From Thermopolyspora sp044507605 (GTDB lineage: Bacteria; Actinomycetota; Actinomycetes; Streptosporangiales; Streptosporangiaceae), in the NCBI GenBank assembly GCA_044507605.1, contig JBIQJI010000002.1, positions 1 to 64,000 on the forward strand: a stretch of 64,000 nucleotides of DNA. Direction: 5' to 3'. Position 1 is the first letter of the stretch, and each line of letters starts with the position of its first letter. Positions 34,226 through 42,587 of the stretch are shown in pieces. The notes beneath the pieces are model-generated. The model was not told the DNA's origin, searched no databases, and was given only the letters and a program-made list of their open reading frames with translations. The translations under genes and the position numbers were made by a program.

Positions 34226-34270
34226 GCGAATTCGCGGATACGACCGGCGTCCCAACTAACTGAACCGGTT
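34226..34270. promoter_or_regulatory. Two palindromes upstream of the GH5 gene, candidate LacI operators
   Basis: GCGAATTCGC (34226-34235) is a perfect 10-bp palindrome. AACCGGTT (34263-34270), extended as TGAACCGGTTAA, has the central CG typical of LacI-family operators. Both lie 100-145 bases before the GH5 start. Confidence 0.45.
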
Positions 34271-35026
34271 AAAGAGCAGCGCTGGTCGGCCGTCCCGTCA
34301 AGGCCCTCGATCAGGCCGCGATCGCGTTTCCGGGGCCAGGAGTCGCCTACCAGCTTCGTCGCGACCGCATGGGGGAAACTGCAGGTGAAAGATTCACGGC
34401 AAGAAGAGCGGCGCGGGACGGCCGGCACCAGGCACCACGACGGGAGCCGAGTTTCTCTGGGGACGCGTGTCCCCGTGCGTGCCACCGGCAGATGTGCACT
34501 GCGCGGTGACGCAGCGGAGGGCACCGATTCACCGGCGTCTCTGGGGGACCGAGACGCTTCGGCCGAGGGCGGGCGGGATCAGCCGACGTGAGCGGGTCGG
34601 CGGGCGACGAGCATCGGACGAGAAATCTCGCCGGGCAGGACGATCCGGGAGTGCCCGGCGCGGTTTCTCGTCCGAGTCGGACTCGCAGGCCCTTCGCCCC
34701 GGGGCCGGTACCGTCACCGGCGCAGAGCGTGGCCGCCGGCATCCGGCGGGTGGGCACCGGCTCCGGCTGTACCCGCTGGTGACGATCGGGGTCCGCGCCC
34801 CGCCCTTCGTAAAACGCCGATGGTCTATTGCTCAATTTAACCTGCACTGCGAGCAAATAATTGCCTAAACCGGAATGGCCTCTTTGGGGAGAGCTGTTCC
34901 AAAGCAGGTAGAGAGTATTCCCGGACCGGAGAACCGGGCGCGTCATATGCAGATCATCACGAGGCCGGCGGGAAAGCCGTAGCGGCACCACCATCGGAAG
35001 GGCCGCCGGTCGGACTGTGAGGCCGA
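34271..35026. other. Gene-free region between GH5 gene and phosphatase gene
   Basis: About 750 bases with no frame that reads like protein. Besides the inverted repeat at 34614-34675, the last 200 bases are AT-rich (CTATTGCTCAATTTAAC, GCAAATAATTGCC at about 34822-34866) and probably contain the phosphatase promoter. Confidence 0.4.
34614..34675. repeat. 62-nt imperfect inverted repeat, terminator or structured RNA
   Basis: The 24 bases at 34614-34637 (TCGGACGAGAAA then GCCGGGCA at the end) pair with 34652-34675, 22 of 24 matching, around a 14-nt loop. It sits in a 900-base gene-free stretch and resembles neither neighbour's control region. Confidence 0.6.
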
Positions 35027-36199
35027 ATGATCCGTCTCAGGCATCCGCTTGCCCCCGCGCGGCGCGTGAGCGGAAAGGAGGCCGGCCCGGGCTGGCTGGT
35101 GCTTCCGCTGATCCTGATCATCGTGATCCCGATCGCGGAGTACCTGCTCGGGCCGGACGTCTACATCCGCCAGTCGCTGCTCGTCGCGCCTGCCCTGACG
35201 GCCATCGTCGCCGGGCCGCTGATCACTGCGGGAATGTGCGTCCTGGCGCTGATATCGGTGGTGATCTCCGCTTTCGTGCCGCCCGCCGTGCCCATGCACA
35301 ACTTCGTGTCCGAAGTCGTCACACAGCTCGTCATCTCCGGCGTCCTGGTGCTTTTCTGCTATCTGCGGGACATGCGCGAACTCGAACTCATGCGGATACG
35401 CGACGTGTCCTATCAGGCACAGAGAGTGGTGTTGCGACCACTGCCCGCGCGGGCCGGGCCGCTGTCCATCGGATCGGCCTACCGTGCGGCCCAGGCCCAC
35501 GTCCACGTCGGCGGCGACCTGTACGCCGTGGCCCGCACCTCCTGCTCGACCCGGCTGGTCATCGGCGACGTCAAAGGCCACGGCCTCGACTCCATCAGCG
35601 ACACCGCCACCCTGCTCGGCGCGTTCCGGGCCATGGCGCACCGCGAGCCGTCGCTGCCGGACCTGTGCGACTACCTGGACGGCGCCACACGATGGAGCCT
35701 GGAGCAACTCGGCGGCACCGAGAGCACCGAACGGTTCATCACCGTCCTGATGGCGGAGATCCCCGATGACGAGCCCGTGGTGCACCTGATCAACTGCGGG
35801 CATCCACCGCCGCTGCGGCTCTGCGGCCGTACCGCGACGCCGCTCTGCGTGCCCGACCCGGCGCCGCCTCTCGGCCTCGCGTTGACGCCGTCCTGGCCGT
35901 ACGCCCCCACGACCTTCCCTTTCGCCCTGGGCGACACGCTGCTCCTCTACACCGACGGCGTCACCGAGACCCGCAACCGTGAGGGGGCGTTCTACCCGCT
36001 CACCGAACGGGTCGTCACCTGGGCGGGCGAGTCCCCGGCGGACCTGGTGCGCGACCTCACCGACGACCTCCTGGCCTACGCGGGCGGCACGATCAACGAC
36101 GACATGGCCGTGATCGCCGCCGCCCGGGAGCGCGCTCCCGCACGCGTCGGCACGGCTCCCTCCCACCATGACCCGTGGGAGGTGGCGCGTCCCGCCTGA
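35027..36199 (+). CDS. Membrane PP2C-type (SpoIIE) serine/threonine phosphatase
   Basis: 390 aa. Three or four helices in residues 22-120 (LVLPLILIIVIPIAEYLLG, LISVVISAFVPP, LVISGVLVLFCYL) are followed by a PP2C SpoIIE domain: VGGDLYAV (metal Asp), IGDVKGHGLDS, TLLGAFR, NCGHPPPLRL, LLLYTDGVTETR and NDDMAVIAA. Members usually dephosphorylate anti-anti-sigma (STAS) proteins and so control alternative sigma factors; no partner is coded here. The ATG is preceded by GAGG about 6 bases upstream (GTGAGGCCGA). Confidence 0.9.
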   Translation: MIRLRHPLAPARRVSGKEAGPGWLVLPLILIIVIPIAEYLLGPDVYIRQSLLVAPALTAIVAGPLITAGMCVLALISVVISAFVPPAVPMHNFVSEVVTQLVISGVLVLFCYLRDMRELELMRIRDVSYQAQRVVLRPLPARAGPLSIGSAYRAAQAHVHVGGDLYAVARTSCSTRLVIGDVKGHGLDSISDTATLLGAFRAMAHREPSLPDLCDYLDGATRWSLEQLGGTESTERFITVLMAEIPDDEPVVHLINCGHPPPLRLCGRTATPLCVPDPAPPLGLALTPSWPYAPTTFPFALGDTLLLYTDGVTETRNREGAFYPLTERVVTWAGESPADLVRDLTDDLLAYAGGTINDDMAVIAAARERAPARVGTAPSHHDPWEVARPA

Positions 36200-36319
36200 G
36201 GCGCTGTCCGCCGCGCGACCTCTATCGACGCCGGAAGGGCCGGCGGGGCGGGTGCCGGGCGGGCGAGAACCCCGGCCGCTTATCGCCGCTAGAGCGCGTA
36301 GCGGTGATATATCTATCAG

Positions 36320-36332
36320 AGACACGATGTCT
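36320..36332. promoter_or_regulatory. Palindrome in the TetR promoter, candidate operator
   Basis: AGACA-CGA-TGTCT lies 20 bases before the TetR ATG at 36353, next to the palindromic GATATATC (36306-36313), which may be the -10 region. This is a typical place for autorepression. Confidence 0.4.
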
Positions 36333-36352
36333 AGCACTGCTACGATGCGGCC

Positions 36353-36943
36353 ATGTCCACCGTCACCGATCGCCGGGAACGCGAACGCGCTCAACGCCAT
36401 CAGTTGATCATCACGACCGCCCGCGAACTGGCCGAGGCCGAAGGCTGGGAGGCGGTGACCACGCGGCGGCTGGCCGAGCTCGTCGAATACAGCCAGCCCG
36501 TGCTGTACAGCCACTTCGCCGGCAAGGACGCGATCTTGCGCGCGGTCGCCGTCGAAGGCTTCGGCGAACTCGCCGACCGCCTGCGCCGCGCCCGGCTGGC
36601 CTCCCCCGAGCCGCCGCACGCCCTGCACGCCGTCTGCCGCGCCTACCTGCGGTTCGCCACCGAACACCCCGCCCTCTACGAGGCCATGTTCGTCCGGCCG
36701 ACCGACATGGGGCTCGCCTACGACGAGACGCCGCCCCAGCTACGCGCCGGCTTCAACGAGCTCGTCAGCTGCTTCCGCCCGGACGACCCGCACCGCGAAC
36801 TGCTCGCCCAGCTCGCCTGGAGCGCGTTGCACGGTTTCGCCGCCCTGGCCGGCAGCGGCCGCATCCCGCCGGGCGACCAAGCCGAACGCCTCGACCTCCT
36901 CGTCGCCCGGCTCGCCGGCACGCCCGGCGCACCGACGGGCTGA
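36353..36943 (+). CDS. TetR-family regulator with WHG-type C-terminal domain
   Basis: 196 aa. HTH: TARELAEAEGWEAVTTRRLA, then VLYSHFAGKDAIL. The C-terminal half (YLRFATEHPALYEAMFV, then LAQLAWSALHGFAAL) is the WHG-type ligand domain seen in many actinobacterial TetR proteins. It is monocistronic, convergent with the GNAT gene. Target unknown; a candidate operator lies directly upstream. Confidence 0.9.
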   Translation: MSTVTDRRERERAQRHQLIITTARELAEAEGWEAVTTRRLAELVEYSQPVLYSHFAGKDAILRAVAVEGFGELADRLRRARLASPEPPHALHAVCRAYLRFATEHPALYEAMFVRPTDMGLAYDETPPQLRAGFNELVSCFRPDDPHRELLAQLAWSALHGFAALAGSGRIPPGDQAERLDLLVARLAGTPGAPTG

Positions 36944-36971
36944 GCCCCGCCCGCCCCGATCTACGGCGCCG

Positions 36972-37514
36972 CTAGCCGTTCCGGCCCATCGGCCGCTCGG
37001 CGGCGAGCAGCCCGAAGACGACCTCGTCGAGGAACTCGCCCTGCACCCAGGCCGCCGCCCGCAGCACGCCCTCCTGCACGAACCCGCACCTCTTCGCGAC
37101 GCCGATCATCGCCGTGTTGTCGGCGAGCGTCTCCAGCTGCAGCCGGTGCAGGCCACGCACGCTGAAGCCGTACCGGCACAGCACCCGCACCGTGTCGGTG
37201 CCGAGCCCTTTGCCGCGGAAGGCGGGGCGCAGCGAGATCCCGATGTGCGCGCTCCTGTGGTGCAGGTCGATGTCCCACAGCAGCGCTTCGCCCGCGAGCT
37301 CGTCGTCGTCGAGCGTCACCACGGAGAAGCAGTCGGCATCGTCCGAGGGCTCCGTGATCGCGTACGGCGAGGTCTCCAGACCGGGCGAAATCGGCCGCCA
37401 GGCCCGGGCGTCGGCGCGCGACCGGGTCGCGACGTCGTCGTAGAGCTCGGCGTGCAGGATCGGCACATCCGCCTCGATCCGCGCTCTCAGCCGCACATAT
37501 TCGCCCTGCAGCAT
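36972..37514 (-). CDS. GNAT N-acetyltransferase (RimJ/RimL type)
   Basis: 180 aa from ATG 37514. The acetyl-CoA site is ISLRPAFRGKGLGTDTVRVL (R-G-K-G-L-G), and the later LQLETLADNTAMIGVAKRCGF, then GVLRAAAWVQGEFLD, are standard for RimJ/RimL-like enzymes that modify protein N-termini or antibiotics. A longer frame reaches 37595 but lacks a conserved N-terminus. Substrate unknown. Confidence 0.88.
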   Translation of the reverse strand: MLQGEYVRLRARIEADVPILHAELYDDVATRSRADARAWRPISPGLETSPYAITEPSDDADCFSVVTLDDDELAGEALLWDIDLHHRSAHIGISLRPAFRGKGLGTDTVRVLCRYGFSVRGLHRLQLETLADNTAMIGVAKRCGFVQEGVLRAAAWVQGEFLDEVVFGLLAAERPMGRNG

Positions 37515-37667
37515 GCCACGGGCCCCTTCCACCGCCCACCTACCCGGCGACCCACGTGTCCCACGATCCGGCGCCGGGGTCGATAGATCAACCATATGCC
37601 GATTTCGGCCGCACGATAGGCGCGTCGCGAGGGCTGGCCCTGTTCGCGAGGGCCGGGACGTCCCCGC

Positions 37668-38234
37668 TCATTTCAGGGCGTTGGCGGCGAGGCGCAGGTC
37701 GGTGAAGGCGCGGTCGAGGTGGGTGTGCAGGTCGGCGGTGCGGTCGGTCCGCCATCGGCGGACGGCGATCACGTAGGTGTCCATGCCGACCTGGGCGCAC
37801 AGGGCGGCGAGCGGCTCGGCGACGCCGCGAGCCCGCAGGGCGTCGGTGAGGGCGGCGACCAGAGCAGCGTTCTTGGCCAGCGCCCGTTCCCGCAACGCCG
37901 GCGTCGCGGCGATGACCGGGTAGCGCCGTTCGGTGACCGGGAGGTTGGCTTCGATGAGGGGGACGGCCTGGTGGAACGCGGCCCGCAAGGTGGGCAGCGG
38001 TTTGGTGCCGGCCGGCACCGCCGCGACCGCGCCGGTCAGCAGGTCGCGCAGCCGGGCCTCTCCGTCGAAGAAGACCTCGCGTTTGTCGGCGAAGTGGCGG
38101 AAGAAGGTGCGCTCGGTGACGCCGGCGCGGGCCGCGATGTCGCCGGCCGTGGTCTTGTCGTAGCCACGCTCCAGATACAGCTCGAGGGCGGCCTCCTGCA
38201 GCCGTCGTCGTATCTCCGCAGAGTTCCGTGGCAC
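37668..38234 (-). CDS. TetR-family regulator, divergent from an SDR gene
   Basis: 188 aa. HTH: AALELYLERGYDKTTAGDIA, GVTERTFFRHFADKREVF. The ligand domain is typical of regulators for oxidoreductases. It is divergent from the SDR gene with 109 bases between, which contain four evenly spaced copies of a 13-bp palindrome, so it very probably represses both itself and the SDR-esterase operon. Confidence 0.92.
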   Translation of the reverse strand: MPRNSAEIRRRLQEAALELYLERGYDKTTAGDIAARAGVTERTFFRHFADKREVFFDGEARLRDLLTGAVAAVPAGTKPLPTLRAAFHQAVPLIEANLPVTERRYPVIAATPALRERALAKNAALVAALTDALRARGVAEPLAALCAQVGMDTYVIAVRRWRTDRTADLHTHLDRAFTDLRLAANALK

Positions 38235-38254
38235 CGCCCCACCCTAACACAATC

Positions 38255-38335
38255 GTCAGTCACTGACTCGACGTTGCGTCAGTGACTGTCGATATGTATC
38301 GTCAGCGACCGACAGTAATAGCAACAGTCACTGAC
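38255..38335. promoter_or_regulatory. Array of four 13-bp TetR operators
   Basis: GTCAGTCACTGAC (38255-38267, perfect palindrome), GTCAGTGACTGTC (38278-38290), GTCAGCGACCGAC (38301-38313) and AACAGTCACTGAC (38323-38335). Centres are 23, 23 and 22 bases apart, about two helical turns, so bound dimers would lie on one face of the DNA. Confidence 0.8.
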
Positions 38336-38343
38336 GGAAGGGG

Positions 38344-39111
38344 ATGGCCTTGGACCGCCGTTTCACCGGCAAGACGATCGTCGTCACCGGAGCCGGCTCC
38401 GGCATCGGCGAGGGCATCGCCCGGCTATTCGCCGCCGAAGGGGCGAACCTCGTCCTCGCGGCGCGGCGCAAAGACCGGCTGGAGGCCCTCGCGGCCGAGC
38501 TCGGCCCCGGCCGCGCGCTCGCCGTCGCCACCGACGTCACCGTCCAGGACGACGTGCGCGCGATGATCGAGGCCGGCGTCGCCCGGTTCGGCGGCATCGA
38601 CGTCCTCGTCTCCAACGCCGGCGTCGGCCTCGCCAAGGAGTTCGCCGACACCACCCTGGCGGACTGGCGGCTGATCATGAGCACCGACGTCGACAGCTGC
38701 TTCTTCGGCGCGCAGGCCGCGCTGCCGTACCTGAAGCAGAGCCGCGGCAGCATCGTCCACATCGCCTCCGCCTCCGGCCTGGGCGGCGACCGCCGGCTCA
38801 CCGCCTACAACGCCGCCAAGGGCGCGGTCGTGAACTTCACCCGCGGGCTCGCCTTCGACCTCGGCCCGCTCGGCATCAGGGTGAACACCGTCGCCCCGTC
38901 ACTGACCGGCCCGGCAGAACTGGCGGAGAAACACGCCGACATGATCGACCGCTTCAACCGGCGCCGGGCGCTCCCCGGCTTCAGCACCCCCGCCGACATC
39001 GCCGCCGCGGTCGGCTTCCTGGCCTCCGACGACGCCCGGTTCATCACCGGCGTCATCCTGCCCGTCGACGGCGGCATCACCGCCGGCAGCGGCCAGCCCG
39101 ACCTGTTCTGA
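38344..39111 (+). CDS. Short-chain dehydrogenase/reductase
   Basis: 255 aa. VVTGAGSGIGEGIARLF is the cofactor motif, VSNAGVG follows, the catalytic Ser is in HIASASGLGG and Tyr/Lys in YNAAKGAVV; FITGVILPVDGG closes. Arg residues after the second strand (LAARRKDRLEAL) suggest NADP. GGAAGGGG precedes ATG 38344. It is the first gene of a probable operon with an esterase and is controlled by the divergent TetR gene. Substrate unknown. Confidence 0.92.
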   Translation: MALDRRFTGKTIVVTGAGSGIGEGIARLFAAEGANLVLAARRKDRLEALAAELGPGRALAVATDVTVQDDVRAMIEAGVARFGGIDVLVSNAGVGLAKEFADTTLADWRLIMSTDVDSCFFGAQAALPYLKQSRGSIVHIASASGLGGDRRLTAYNAAKGAVVNFTRGLAFDLGPLGIRVNTVAPSLTGPAELAEKHADMIDRFNRRRALPGFSTPADIAAAVGFLASDDARFITGVILPVDGGITAGSGQPDLF

Positions 39112-39156
39112 GCCGACCCGTTCTTACCCGGCCTGTTCTGACCCGGCCTGTTCTGA
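39097..39156 (+). repeat. Four tandem 15-bp units spanning the SDR stop codon
   Basis: The unit CCCGACCTGTTCTGA ends the SDR gene (39097-39111) and is followed by three degenerate copies (39112-39126, 39127-39141, 39142-39156), the last two identical (CCCGGCCTGTTCTGA). The repeats fill the spacer up to the ribosome-binding site of the esterase gene and bring extra stop codons. Confidence 0.8.
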
Positions 39157-39168
39157 AAGGACCCCGCC

Positions 39169-40101
39169 ATGCCCGGAGCCAACGACGCCCTCGACCCCGA
39201 GCTCGCCGCCGCGTTCGCCGCGCTGCCCAAGGCCTCGAACGGCGCCCTGATCGAACTCTCCGACATTCCGGCCCTGCGCGCGCGGGCACGCGCCGCCCGC
39301 GCCCAGCTGCCCCCGGCACCGCCGGACCCCCGGGTCACGATCGAGGCCGTGCGCGTCCCCCGGGAGGACCGCACCGAACTCGAGGTCGTCCTCTACCGTC
39401 CGGCCGCCGCCGGGCACGCCCTCCCCGTCCTGCTGTGGTTCCACGCCGGCGCCCAGGTCCTCGGCGACGACGCCCGCCAGGACGACGCCTACCACACCGC
39501 CCTGGCCCTGGCCCTCGACTGCGTCGTGGCCGCCGTCGTCTACCGGCTCGCCCCCGAGACCCCGGCGCCCGGCGCCGCCGAGGACGGCTACCTCGCCTAC
39601 ACCCACCTCGCCGGGCACGCCGCCGGCCACCGCATCGACCCGCACCGCATCGCGCTCGCCGGCGCCAGCGGCGGCGGAGCGCCCGCCGCCGCCACCGCGC
39701 TCATGGTGCGCGACCGGCACGCACCCCCGCCCCGATCGCTGTCCCTGCTCTACCCCATGCTCGACGACCGCCTCGGCACGCCGTCGAGCTCCGAGACCGG
39801 CTCCGAGGTCGTCTTCGCCCGCCCGGACATCGCGCTCGCCTGGGCCGCAGTCCTGGGCGACCGGTACGGCACGGCCGACGTCCACCCCTACTGCGCGCCG
39901 GGCCGGGCCACCGACCTCACCGGCCTGCCCGACACGTTCGTCGCGCTCGCCCAGTTCGACCTGCTCCGCGACGAGGGCATCGACTTCGCCCGCCGCCTGA
40001 CCGCCGCCGGCGTACCGGTCGACCTGCACCTGTACGCGCGCGCCTTCCACGCCTGGGACCGTTTCGCGCCCGCCTCGGCCCTGACCCGCTCGTTCGAGTA
40101 G
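39169..40101 (+). CDS. Alpha/beta hydrolase of the HSL / fold-3 family, probably ending early
   Basis: 310 aa. The nucleophile is in GASGGG, the acid in ALAQFDLLRDEG and the His in RAFHAWD. The oxyanion motif HGGG of this family reads FHAGAQ here, so catalysis may be altered. The gene stops at TAG 40099-40101, but the same frame continues for 15 codons (TWHTFLRRNLHGPAA) to a TGA; that text resembles the terminal helix of family members, so TAG may be a recent nonsense mutation. It follows the SDR gene and shares its regulation. Confidence 0.85.
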   Translation: MPGANDALDPELAAAFAALPKASNGALIELSDIPALRARARAARAQLPPAPPDPRVTIEAVRVPREDRTELEVVLYRPAAAGHALPVLLWFHAGAQVLGDDARQDDAYHTALALALDCVVAAVVYRLAPETPAPGAAEDGYLAYTHLAGHAAGHRIDPHRIALAGASGGGAPAAATALMVRDRHAPPPRSLSLLYPMLDDRLGTPSSSETGSEVVFARPDIALAWAAVLGDRYGTADVHPYCAPGRATDLTGLPDTFVALAQFDLLRDEGIDFARRLTAAGVPVDLHLYARAFHAWDRFAPASALTRSFE

Positions 40102-40321
40102 ACCTGGCACACCTTCCTGCGCCGAAACCTGCACGGCCCCGCCGCGTGAGCCCACATGGCACGGCGACGCCGCTCCGCCGGCCTGCCGGGAGCCGTGGGC
40201 GGCGAACCGGCGCCGGGCCGCCTCCGATCATCACGGCCCGCGCGCGTCGCACAATGGATGTCGTCGGCAGTCCGTTTTTCGCCCGCCGCATGAACGGCGC
40301 GGGCGCCCCCTGGAGGATTTC

Positions 40322-41236
40322 GTGACCACGCCCGTGGCGTTGCAGGCCGTGCATCGGATCGGCCGTTCGATCACCGTCTCGGCCGGCGACGCCGAGCTGT
40401 TCGCCTACGTCTACCGGCCGGACACCCCGGTGCTGGAGTCGCCCAAGCCGTACCTGCATCCCGTCCGCACCCTCGGCGGGGCACTGGTGTCGCTGTACCG
40501 GCCGCACGACCACGTCTGGCACAAAGGCATCGCGTGGTCGCTGCCGCACGTGGGCGAGCACAACTTCTGGGGCGGCCCCACCTTCGTCGACGGCGGCTAC
40601 GTCCAACTGGACAACAACGGCAGCGCCACCCACCGCGAGCTGACCACGCTGAACGCGACCCCCGCCCGGGTCGAGATCGGGCACACCCTCGACTGGACGG
40701 CCCAGTCGGGAGCGCCCGTCATCGCCGAGCGGCGCGCGCTGACCGTCACCGTCGTCGACGAGACGGCCTGGGCGCTGGTGTTCGAGACCGAGATGACGAA
40801 CGTGTCGGGCGCCCGGCTCGACTTCGGCTCCCCCACCACGAAGGGACGCGACAACGCCGGCTACGGCGGGCTGTTCTGGCGCGGGCCACGCTCGTTCACC
40901 GGCGGTGTGATCCAATCCCCGGAGGGCGCCGGCGGAGACGAGCTGCGCGGCAGACGAGCCGAATGGTTCGGCTTCCGCGGCCGGCACGACGAAAGCGGCG
41001 ACTCCTCCACGATCGTCATGGTGGACGACAGCGCCAACCCGCAGCACCCGCCGCAGTGGTTCGCCCGCTCGCAGCAGTTCGCCTGCCTGTGCCCGGCGCC
41101 GTTCTTCAGCGAGGAGGTGCCGCTGGACGACGGCCGGACGCTCCGCTTCCGGTACGCGGTCGTCGTCGCCGACGGCGACCGCGGCGACGACGGCACGGCG
41201 CTGCTGGCCGAGCGGGGCAGGGACGCGCTGCGATGA
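40322..41236 (+). CDS. DUF6807 / PmoA-family protein
   Basis: 304 aa. Recognisable blocks are KPYLHPVRTLGG, YRPHDHVWHKGIAW, HNFWGGPTF and GLFWRGPRSFTGG, matching the protein family labelled methane-oxygenase PmoA or DUF6807. That name is historical; no methane oxidation is implied. The fold is probably a galactose-mutarotase-like beta-sandwich, and the His and Asp in RPHDHVWH could be a ligand site. TGGAGG precedes GTG 40322. The stop overlaps the cupin gene by ATGA, so the two act together, possibly on a carbohydrate. Confidence 0.82.
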   Translation: MTTPVALQAVHRIGRSITVSAGDAELFAYVYRPDTPVLESPKPYLHPVRTLGGALVSLYRPHDHVWHKGIAWSLPHVGEHNFWGGPTFVDGGYVQLDNNGSATHRELTTLNATPARVEIGHTLDWTAQSGAPVIAERRALTVTVVDETAWALVFETEMTNVSGARLDFGSPTTKGRDNAGYGGLFWRGPRSFTGGVIQSPEGAGGDELRGRRAEWFGFRGRHDESGDSSTIVMVDDSANPQHPPQWFARSQQFACLCPAPFFSEEVPLDDGRTLRFRYAVVVADGDRGDDGTALLAERGRDALR

Positions 41237-41967
41237 CCTTCCCCGGCGGCACCTCGATCAGCCGGCTGACCGTCTACTCCGGCGACACCTGCGCCGACGG
41301 CCTCGAAGGCGGCACACCGCACCTGCACACGGTGTCCACCGAGGCGTACGTCGTGATCGCGGGGAGCGGCGCGCTGCAGACCCTCGACCTGACCGGACCG
41401 CGGGAAACACCGCTCGGCCCCGGCTCGACGGTGTGGTTCACGCCCGGGACCGTCCACCGGGCCGTCAACCACGGCGGCCTGGAGGTGGTGGTCGTCATGT
41501 CGAACGCCGGGCTGCCGGAGGCCGGCGACGCCGTGATGACGTTCCCGCCCGACATCCTCGCCGACCCCGAGCGCTATCGGCGCGCCGCGACCCTGCCCGA
41601 GGGCGACGACGCCACGGTCGCCGCGGCCGTCGCCAGGCGGCGGAACCTGGCCGTCGAAGGTTTCCTGCCGATCGCGGACGCGCTGCGCTCGGGCGACGAC
41701 GCTCCGCTGCGGCGCCTGTACGCCGCCGCCGTTGCGCTGGTCGGTGCGAAAGCGGCGGCGTGGCGGGACCTGTGGGAGCGCACGGTCGCCGCCGAAACCC
41801 GGCGCACGGCCATGATCCTCGACGCGCTCGAACGCGGCGACGGCTCACACCTGGAGGCGGCCGCCCTGGCCGAGAGCCGGCCCACCGAGCGCTGGGGCAT
41901 GTGCGGCCACCTGCGCGCCCACGACGTCCACCGAACCCCGGGACGGGACGTCGACCGGCACCGGTGA
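41233..41967 (+). CDS. Cupin-domain protein with helical C-terminal part
   Basis: 244 aa. The first 100 residues are a cupin: HLHTVSTEAYVVIAGSG (metal-binding His, His and Glu) and later GTVHRAVNHGG. The C-terminal 130 residues are helical and Arg-rich (RRLYAAAVALVGAKAAAWRD) with no family I recognise. It is translationally coupled to the DUF6807 gene. A sugar-related isomerase, lyase or sensor role is possible. Confidence 0.8.
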   Translation: MTFPGGTSISRLTVYSGDTCADGLEGGTPHLHTVSTEAYVVIAGSGALQTLDLTGPRETPLGPGSTVWFTPGTVHRAVNHGGLEVVVVMSNAGLPEAGDAVMTFPPDILADPERYRRAATLPEGDDATVAAAVARRRNLAVEGFLPIADALRSGDDAPLRRLYAAAVALVGAKAAAWRDLWERTVAAETRRTAMILDALERGDGSHLEAAALAESRPTERWGMCGHLRAHDVHRTPGRDVDRHR

Positions 41968-41972
41968 CCGGC

Positions 41973-42587
41973 TCAGCTGAAGTCGAACCCGCCGCTGCGC
42001 GAACGCTTCAGCTCGAAGAACCGGTCGAACGACGCGAGCTCGGTGACCGCGTCCCACATGCGGCCGGCCTGCTCGCCTCGGGGAATCGCGGTCAGCACCG
42101 GGCCGAAGAAGGCGACGGGGTCGCGGTCGCCGTTCCGAATGTGGATGGTCGGCGTGCCGACCTCGTAGCCCACCGGCTGCATGCCCTCGTGGTGGCTCTT
42201 GCGCAGGGCCTCATCGTAGGCGTCGGAGTCGGCGGCGCCGGCCAGGTCGGCGGGCAGCCCCAGCTCGGCCAGCGCCTCGGCGATGACCTGCGGATAGTCG
42301 CTGTTGTCCTGGTTGTGGATGCGGGTGCCCAGCGCCGTGTAGAGGTCGCGCAGCACCTGCGCCCCCTCACGCTCGGCGGCGGCGATGCAGACCCGCACGG
42401 GGCCCCAGGCGTTGTCGCAGAACTCGCGGTACCACGCGTCGATGTCGCGGCCCTCGTTGAGCACCGACAGGCTCATCACCCGGAAGCTCAGGTCGATGTC
42501 GCGCACCTTCTCGACCTCGAGCATCCAGCGTGAGGTCACCCACGCGAAGGGACAGGCCGGGTCGAAGTAGAAGGTCACCTTGGGCAT
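41973..42587 (-). CDS. DsbA-fold protein similar to mycothiol-dependent nitroreductase Rv2466c
   Basis: 204 aa. Residues 8-26 read FDPACPFAWVTSRWMLEVE, followed by VRDIDLSFRVMSL and LYTALGTRIHNQ, SDAYDEALRKSHHEG, VGTPTIH and FFGPVLTAIPRGEQAG, which parallels Rv2466c of Mycobacterium tuberculosis along its whole length. That enzyme has a CPWC active site; here it is CPFA, so the first Cys (Cys12) is kept and the resolving Cys is lost. A monothiol mechanism with mycothiol would still be possible. It ends 6 bases from the convergent cupin gene. Confidence 0.88.
   Translation of the reverse strand: MPKVTFYFDPACPFAWVTSRWMLEVEKVRDIDLSFRVMSLSVLNEGRDIDAWYREFCDNAWGPVRVCIAAAEREGAQVLRDLYTALGTRIHNQDNSDYPQVIAEALAELGLPADLAGAADSDAYDEALRKSHHEGMQPVGYEVGTPTIHIRNGDRDPVAFFGPVLTAIPRGEQAGRMWDAVTELASFDRFFELKRSRSGGFDFS

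Noticed and set aside
34347..34994. Minus-strand open frame of 215 codons in the gap before the phosphatase gene
   Set aside because: Pro/Arg-rich composition typical of GC-rich non-coding DNA, contains the hairpin region, and shows no motif.
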